From the NCBI RefSeq assembly GCF_001494595.1, contig NZ_LN929907.1, positions 186,001 through 250,000 of the forward strand: a DNA stretch of 64,000 nucleotides. Reading direction: 5' to 3'. This DNA comes from Mycobacterium sp. M26. GTDB taxonomy: Bacteria > Actinomycetota > Actinomycetes > Mycobacteriales > Mycobacteriaceae. Under the pieces are notes generated by a model. The model ran no database searches. It worked only from the letters and a program-made list of their open reading frames with translations, and was not told where the DNA came from. Of this stretch, positions 57,753 to 64,000 are shown in pieces. The position numbers and the translations under genes are program-made. Position 1 is the first letter of the stretch. Every line of letters begins with the position of its first letter.

Positions 57753-59067
57753 CCGACCAGGCGGGCGATCGAGCGCAGCGGAATGTGCAACCAGCTCGGC
57801 CGGTGCCGGGCCTCGTAGGCCGCCTCGTACACCGCTTTGTCGAGTTCGTAGGCCGACAGCACCGCCGACTGATCCCGCGGATCGCTTGCGGATTCCGCGG
57901 CGTATCCATCGCAGAACGAGGCGCAGTTGCGGTCGACCCATTCCTTCGCGCGGGCCGCCAGCTGCCTGTCGGCGGTCTGGTCCACCAACTGCTGATACGC
58001 CGCGTACTCGAATGATCGCAGCATCCCCGCGACGTCACGCAGCGGCGAGTCCGGCTTGCGCCGCTCGTCAAGCGGTTGCCCGGGCTCGCCTTCGAAGTCG
58101 ATCAGCAGCCAGCGTTCCGGGGTGCGCAGCACCTGCCCCAGGTGCAGGTCGCCGTGCACCCGCTGGACGGTGATCGGCTCGTCGGCGAGTTTGGCGTAGC
58201 GCTCCTCGATTGCCGGAACAAAGTCGGCCAGTTCGGCAACCGCCGCCGCGGCCGTCGAAAGCCGTTCGCGCATCACCTCGATCGGCAACACCGTGGTCGA
58301 CGTCCCTAGCTCCGCGGCCAGAGTGGCGTGCACGGAGGCCACCGCCTCGCCCAGCCGGTAGGCCTCGCCCGCGAAGTCCCCGCCGACCTCGTAGGCGTAC
58401 AGGTCGCCCTCGGCGTACAGGTCGCGGGTGCTGGCCGTGGCCATGTCCCAGCCTTCCGCGGAGTTCGCGGCGTAGGCGGCGACCATCCCCAGCGGGCAGG
58501 GCTGCCCGTCGTCCTCTGTGTCCATCGTGCCGAGAAGTCTTGCCACATGGGCATTTCCGGCTCGACCCAGCACGCGGTTGAGTTCGATGTCTGGGTTGAT
58601 CCCGCAGGCCACCCGCCGGAACACCTTGAGGATCGCCTGATCTTCGAACACCACGCTGGTGTTGCTCTGCTCGGCATCGGAGACCCGGGGTGCGGCATCC
58701 ACCGGCAATTCGACACCGGGCTCGCGGGTGAAGGTGACGGTGCCGATGGTGGCCGAGGAGTCGATCAGCGAAAGCAGGAAGCCGGCCGCCGACGGGTCGT
58801 AGAGCGCGTCATAGCCGGTATGGTCACCGGCTGCACCGATGGTCGCGACCGTCCCGTACTCGGACACCGGAGCCGAATCCCATTGCACCAGAACCTGGTA
58901 GCGCTCCGAGCTACCGTTGGTATAGGAGACGTCGAGCAGTATCAGGTCGAGTGCGTCGCGCAGGCCCACCACCACCGCGGGCTGCACCGTGGCGATCTCG
59001 CGGCCGCGCCCGGCATACCAGCGCTGGGTGGGCAGCCAGTCGGCCCACGGCAGGTCGTGCGGCGAAC

Positions 59068-59071
<4 letters not shown>
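57749..59071 (-). CDS. mak: Maltokinase
   Basis: A 440-residue kinase phosphorylating maltose to maltose-1-phosphate with ATP, feeding GlgE for alpha-glucan synthesis. The N-terminal cap domain ([15 protein letters not shown]) is typical. The kinase core shows [10 protein letters not shown] with catalytic Asp308 and the metal site LIDFEGEPG (324-331). ATG 59071 overlaps the treS stop by four bases, matching the known TreS-Mak complex; in some species the two are fused. The frame upstream to 59257 lies in treS. Confidence 0.94.
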
Positions 59072-60822
<1,751 letters not shown>

Positions 60823-60898
60823 CTACGTTTCACTACCCCACACTGGCCGAACCGAATCACCCAGCCGCCCGAGCGTGCGCGAACCGGTCGTCACAGCG

Positions 60899-60920
60899 GC
60901 GTGTCGGCGTACCGACACGC
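60899..60920 (-). terminator. Hairpin after the quinone oxidoreductase-like gene
   Basis: GCGTGTCGG (60899-60907) and CCGACACGC (60912-60920) form a perfect nine-pair stem with loop CGTA. It begins 12 bases after the stop at 60932 on the minus strand, a good position for a terminator ahead of treS. No U-tract follows. Confidence 0.6.
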
Positions 60921-60931
60921 ACGGTCGCGCC

Positions 60932-61906
60932 TCAATCCCGCACGCGCACTACGACTTTGCCTTTGGCGGTGCGGTTCTCCAGCGACGCCACCGCGGCGGC
61001 GGCCTCTTCGAAAGGGTAGACCTCGGGTTGGGGGACGGCCAGTTGACCGGAGGTGAGCAGGGCGGCCAGCCCCTCCCACTGCTCGGCGAGCGCGCCCGGG
61101 TGCGTCATGGTCCAGGCGCCCCAGCCGACGCCGACGACGTCGATGTTGTTCAGCAGCAGCCGGTTGACCTTGACGGTCGGGATCTCACCGCCGGTGAAGC
61201 CGACGACCAGCAGGCGTCCACCGGGCGCCAGGGAGCGCAGCGAGTCGGTGAAGCGGTCGCCGCCGACCGGGTCCATGACGATGTCGACGCCCTTGCCGCC
61301 GGTCAGTTCGGCGACGGCGTCCTTGAACCCGTCGGCCAGCACGACGTCGGTGGCTCCGGCGGCCCGGGCCACCTCAGCCTTGTCCTCGGTGCTCACGACG
61401 GCGATGACCCGGCTGGCGCCCAGTGCCGGGGCCAGCCGCAGGGTGGAGGTGCCGATACCGCCGGCCGCACCGTGCACGAGCACCGACTCGCCCTTGGCCA
61501 GCCGGCCCCGCTCGGTCAGCGCGAAGTACACCGTCAGGTCGTTGAACAGCAGGCCCGCGCCCGCTTCGAAGCTGACGTTGTCGGGCAACGGGAAGGCCCG
61601 CTCGGGGGTGAGCACCGCCGTCTCGGCCATCGCGCCGGTGATCAGTGTCAGGCCGACCACCCGGTCACCGGCCTTCACCGAGGCACCGTCAGGAGCGGAG
61701 CGCACCACACCGGCGATCTCGGCGCCCAGGGTGAAGGGCAGTTCGGGCTTGTACTGGTAGAGGCCGCGGGTCAGCAGCGCGTCGGGAAAGGCCACCCCGG
61801 CCGCGTGCACGTCGACCACGATCCCGCCGTCAGCAGCCGGTTCGTCGACGTCTGCCACCTGCACCGACTCCGGACCGCCCAGCTCGGTCACTCTGATCGC
61901 CCGCAT
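60932..61906 (-). CDS. NADPH:quinone reductase-like zinc-independent MDR protein
   Basis: A 324-residue medium-chain dehydrogenase/reductase. The GroES-like N-domain (MRAIRVTELGGPE, GAEIAGVVRSAP) lacks the Cys zinc ligands. The nucleotide-binding motif is VLVHGAAGGIGTSTLRLA, and GVDIVMDPVGGDRF follows. This places it with NADPH-dependent quinone oxidoreductases. ATG 61906 has GGAGG four bases upstream. A perfect 12-bp palindrome with a 4-base loop lies just upstream of that site. The physiological substrate is unknown. Confidence 0.85.
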   Translation of the reverse strand: MRAIRVTELGGPESVQVADVDEPAADGGIVVDVHAAGVAFPDALLTRGLYQYKPELPFTLGAEIAGVVRSAPDGASVKAGDRVVGLTLITGAMAETAVLTPERAFPLPDNVSFEAGAGLLFNDLTVYFALTERGRLAKGESVLVHGAAGGIGTSTLRLAPALGASRVIAVVSTEDKAEVARAAGATDVVLADGFKDAVAELTGGKGVDIVMDPVGGDRFTDSLRSLAPGGRLLVVGFTGGEIPTVKVNRLLLNNIDVVGVGWGAWTMTHPGALAEQWEGLAALLTSGQLAVPQPEVYPFEEAAAAVASLENRTAKGKVVVRVRD

Positions 61907-61914
61907 CACACCTC

Positions 61915-61942
61915 CACTCACGACACTGTTGTGTCGTGAGTG
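61915..61942. promoter_or_regulatory. Perfect 12-bp inverted repeat upstream of the MDR gene
   Basis: CACTCACGACAC (61915-61926) and GTGTCGTGAGTG (61931-61942) are exact inverted arms around TGTT. The element fills much of the 64-base gap between the Gre-like gene and the MDR gene, ending nine bases before the MDR start codon and abutting its ribosome-binding site. It may be a TetR- or MarR-type operator, or a terminator for the Gre-like gene that also shields the ribosome-binding site. Confidence 0.5.
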
Positions 61943-61970
61943 TGTCACGGGCGGCGCAACGGCTGGTGGG

Positions 61971-62438
61971 CTACTTCGGCAAGTCGATGGCGAGCAGTTC
62001 GACCTGCAGCTCGCCACGCGGGGTCGAGTAGGTGATGGTCTCCCCGGCGCTCCGCCCGAACAGGGCCAGACCGAGTGGGCTGTCGGCGGTCAGCGTGCTG
62101 TCCTCCTGGCCGGCCGGGGTCTCTTCCAGGTAGTTGATCACCCGCATGCGCAGCGGCTCGTCGCCGGGAAAGCGCAGCGTGACCTCGGTGCCATTGGGCA
62201 GCTGACCCGGAACATCGGCATTGCCACCGGCCAGCAGCCAGGCCAGCCTGCTGATCTGCTCATCGATACCGGCGAGATCCTCGGCACGCTGCAGCGCGTC
62301 GGCGGCGTCACCGCGGTCACCCACGGTGCCGGCGTCACCTTCGAGTTCGGCTCGCATCTGATCGCGCCGCCGCCGTAGATCGGCCAATTCGGCCTCCAGG
62401 CGGCTGCGTTCCTCCCCGGCAAAGTTCGTCTCGCTCAT
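61971..62438 (-). CDS. GreA/GreB-family RNA polymerase-binding factor (Rv3788-like)
   Basis: A 155-residue protein. An N-terminal coiled coil (~8-70, EERSRLEAELADLRRRRDQM) and a C-terminal FKBP-like domain (GTEVTLRFPGDEPLRMRV, LTADSPLGLALFGRSAGETITYSTPRG) are visible. The coiled-coil region carries GDRGDAADALQRAEDLA rather than the GDLREN-type tip of true GreA. It matches the M. tuberculosis Gre-like protein Rv3788, thought to bind near the polymerase secondary channel without cleavage stimulation. The assignment to that subgroup is from memory of its sequence. Confidence 0.82.
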   Translation of the reverse strand: MSETNFAGEERSRLEAELADLRRRRDQMRAELEGDAGTVGDRGDAADALQRAEDLAGIDEQISRLAWLLAGGNADVPGQLPNGTEVTLRFPGDEPLRMRVINYLEETPAGQEDSTLTADSPLGLALFGRSAGETITYSTPRGELQVELLAIDLPK

Positions 62439-62488
62439 GCCGACAAGCTACCTCCGGGCTGCACCCGGGATACCTCGTTTTGGGCGGG

Positions 62489-63529
62489 CTACTCGACCAC
62501 CAGCACCGCCGACTGCTCGACGGTGACCGTGATCGGTGCGCCGGGACTCAGCTCCCGGGTCAGTGCACTGGCCGTCTGCGAGATCAGCCGGGTGCCGTCA
62601 GCCAGCGTGCAGTGCACCAGTGAGATCGGGCCCAGGAACGACACCGACGTCACCCGGGCGCTGCCCGTCGGGTCGGCGACCACCGTGACCGACTCCGGGC
62701 GCACGAGCGCGACGCCGCGGCCGGCGGTCAGCGAGCCCGGCGCGACGGGCAGCGCGGCGCCCAACACCTGGGCGCGGTCGCCGGAGACCTCGGTGTCGAG
62801 TCTGTTGTTGAGGCCGACGAATTCGGCCACGAACGGTGTCGCGGGCTGGGCGTAGACCTCGGCGGGTGCGGCGATCTGCTCCAGGCGGCCGCGGCTCATC
62901 ACCCCGACCCGGTCGGCCACCGCCAGCGCCTCCTCCTGGTCGTGGGTGACGAACAACGTCGTCGTCCCGACCTCGAGTTGCACGCGGCGGATCTCGTCGC
63001 GCAGTTGGGCACGGACCTTGGCGTCCAGCGCCGAGAGCGGCTCGTCGAGCAGCAGCACCCGCGGTTGGATCGCCAGTGCCCGGGCGAGCGCCACGCGCTG
63101 CTGCTGGCCGCCGGACAGCTGATTGGCGTACTTCTGCTTGTGCTCACCGAGGCCGACCAGATCCAGCATGTCGGCGGCGCGCTCGGTGCGCTCCCGCTTG
63201 TCCCGGCCGCGCAGTTTGAGCCCGAAGGCGACGTTGTCCAGAACCGTGAGATGCGGGAACAGGCTGTAGGCCTGGAACACCATCCCCATATCGCGCTTGT
63301 TGGGCGGCACGTCGGTGATGTCGCGGGCGTCGACGGCCACCGATCCGGAGGTGGGCTCGTCCAGGCCTGCCAGGATGCGCAGCGCGGTGGTCTTGCCGCA
63401 TCCCGACGGCCCGAGCAGCGCCACCATCTCCCCCGGCTCCAGGTGCAGCGTCAGCCCGTCGAGGGCCCGCACCGCGCCGTAAACCCTTGTCACATCGATG
63501 AAGTCGACGGCAACGCCGTTGCGGGTCAT
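62489..63529 (-). CDS. ABC importer ATP-binding protein (PotA/FbpC type)
   Basis: A 346-residue ATPase. Walker A GPSGCGKT (40-47), Q-loop Gln86, signature LSGGQQQRVALARAL (from 138), Walker B VLLLDEP (158-164) and switch VTHDQEEA are complete. The C-terminal ~110 residues form a TOBE domain (VALVRPESVTV). This architecture serves spermidine/putrescine, ferric iron, thiamine or phosphonate importers; the ligand cannot be decided without the binding protein. The start overlaps the permease stop by four bases. Confidence 0.92.
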   Translation of the reverse strand: MTRNGVAVDFIDVTRVYGAVRALDGLTLHLEPGEMVALLGPSGCGKTTALRILAGLDEPTSGSVAVDARDITDVPPNKRDMGMVFQAYSLFPHLTVLDNVAFGLKLRGRDKRERTERAADMLDLVGLGEHKQKYANQLSGGQQQRVALARALAIQPRVLLLDEPLSALDAKVRAQLRDEIRRVQLEVGTTTLFVTHDQEEALAVADRVGVMSRGRLEQIAAPAEVYAQPATPFVAEFVGLNNRLDTEVSGDRAQVLGAALPVAPGSLTAGRGVALVRPESVTVVADPTGSARVTSVSFLGPISLVHCTLADGTRLISQTASALTRELSPGAPITVTVEQSAVLVVE

Positions 63530-64000
63530 TCCTGTCCCTTCCGAGTGGTCGCCGGGGTCGGCGCACCGACGGTGGCGTCCTGATGTCGACCGCGGGTCAC
63601 CAGCGACAGGATCAGCAGCAGCGCGAATCCGAACAGCAGCGTGGCGAGCGAAGCCGCCACCGACGTGGGTCCGTCACTCTTGCCGATCGCGACGATGACG
63701 ACCTGCAGGTTCTGGTAGCCGCTCAGCGAGGCGATGGTGTACTCGCCGAGAACCACGGCGATCGAGATGAACGCCGCCGACAGCACGCCCGACCAGATGT
63801 TGGGCACGATGACCCGCAGGATCGTGGTGGTCCAGCCGGCCCCGAGTGAACGAGCGGCTTCAGCAAGGGTTTTCAGGTCGATCGACGACAGCGCGGCATC
63901 GATGGAACGGTAGGCGAACGGCAGCACCAGCACCACATAGACGAACGTCAGCGTCAGCGCCGACTCGCCGAAGATGTACACCACCCACAGGTAGACATTG
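63526..64000 (-). CDS. ABC importer permease (C-terminal part, cut by window end)
   Basis: The frame is open to the end of the window, beginning in-window at NVYLWVVYIFGES, so at least 157 residues of a larger membrane protein are present. Four or more helices are visible. The EAA coupling loop EAARSLGAGWTTTILRVIVPNIWSG shows the conserved Gly, typical of binding-protein-dependent permeases of the PotC/FbpB kind. It pairs with the downstream ATPase; the other permease and binding protein should lie beyond 64000. Confidence 0.9.
   Translation of the reverse strand, partial: NVYLWVVYIFGESALTLTFVYVVLVLPFAYRSIDAALSSIDLKTLAEAARSLGAGWTTTILRVIVPNIWSGVLSAAFISIAVVLGEYTIASLSGYQNLQVVIVAIGKSDGPTSVAASLATLLFGFALLLILSLVTRGRHQDATVGAPTPATTRKGQE

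Overview
The window reads as chromosome of a GC-rich, rapid-growing mycobacterium (Mycolicibacterium type). It carries the arabinogalactan and mycolate assembly genes (dprE1, dprE2, aftA, embCAB, accD4, pks13, fadD32, antigen 85 genes, aftB, ubiA, glfT2, glf, erp). It also carries an MspA-type porin, which slow growers such as M. tuberculosis lack. I see no insertion sequence, phage, CRISPR array, tRNA or rRNA gene.

Layout. 1-12867 (+): arabinan block, from the end of dprE1 through dprE2, aftA, embC, embA and embB, making the decaprenyl-phosphoryl-arabinose donor and polymerising arabinan. 12973-22470: mixed block that breaks the cell-wall island. It holds an exported hydrophobic protein, an APC permease and a small Asn-Gly-Pro secreted protein (+), then on the minus strand mspA, two small genes and a PknF-like kinase, an SCO6745-like protein, a molybdopterin oxidoreductase and a peroxiredoxin-like protein. 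22475-43231 (-): mycolate and galactan block, read in the order glf, glfT2, PAP2 phosphatase, ubiA, aftB, two Ag85 mycolyltransferases, MPT51-like fbpD, a DUF732 lipoprotein, culp6, fadD32, pks13, accD4. 43467-46212 (+): the repeat protein Erp and a peptidoglycan-recognition/LGFP protein. 46205-54512 (-): recC-recB-recD. 54570-56550 (-): two-component system whose kinase gene is frameshifted. 56638-57752 (+): ApbE flavin transferase and a ferredoxin. 57749-60822 (-): treS-mak, the trehalose to maltose-1-phosphate route. 60932-64000 (-): quinone oxidoreductase-like gene, Gre-like factor, and an ABC importer ATPase with a permease cut by the window end.

How it works together. FadD32, Pks13 and AccD4 make mycolic acids. 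GlfT2, UbiA, the PAP2 enzyme, DprE1/E2, AftA, the Emb proteins and AftB build galactan and arabinan. The Ag85 enzymes attach mycolates, and MspA pierces the finished outer membrane.

Most notable observations: (1) a perfect 86-bp tandem duplication that frameshifts an otherwise intact histidine kinase; (2) a matching TACCAT-8nt-GTG leaderless start at embA and inside the annotated embC 5' end, where the -10 overlaps a rare TTA codon; (3) mspA packed head to tail with a transmembrane Ser/Thr kinase; (4) several unassigned palindromes at gene starts. No wholly new multi-gene system could be established from sequence alone.
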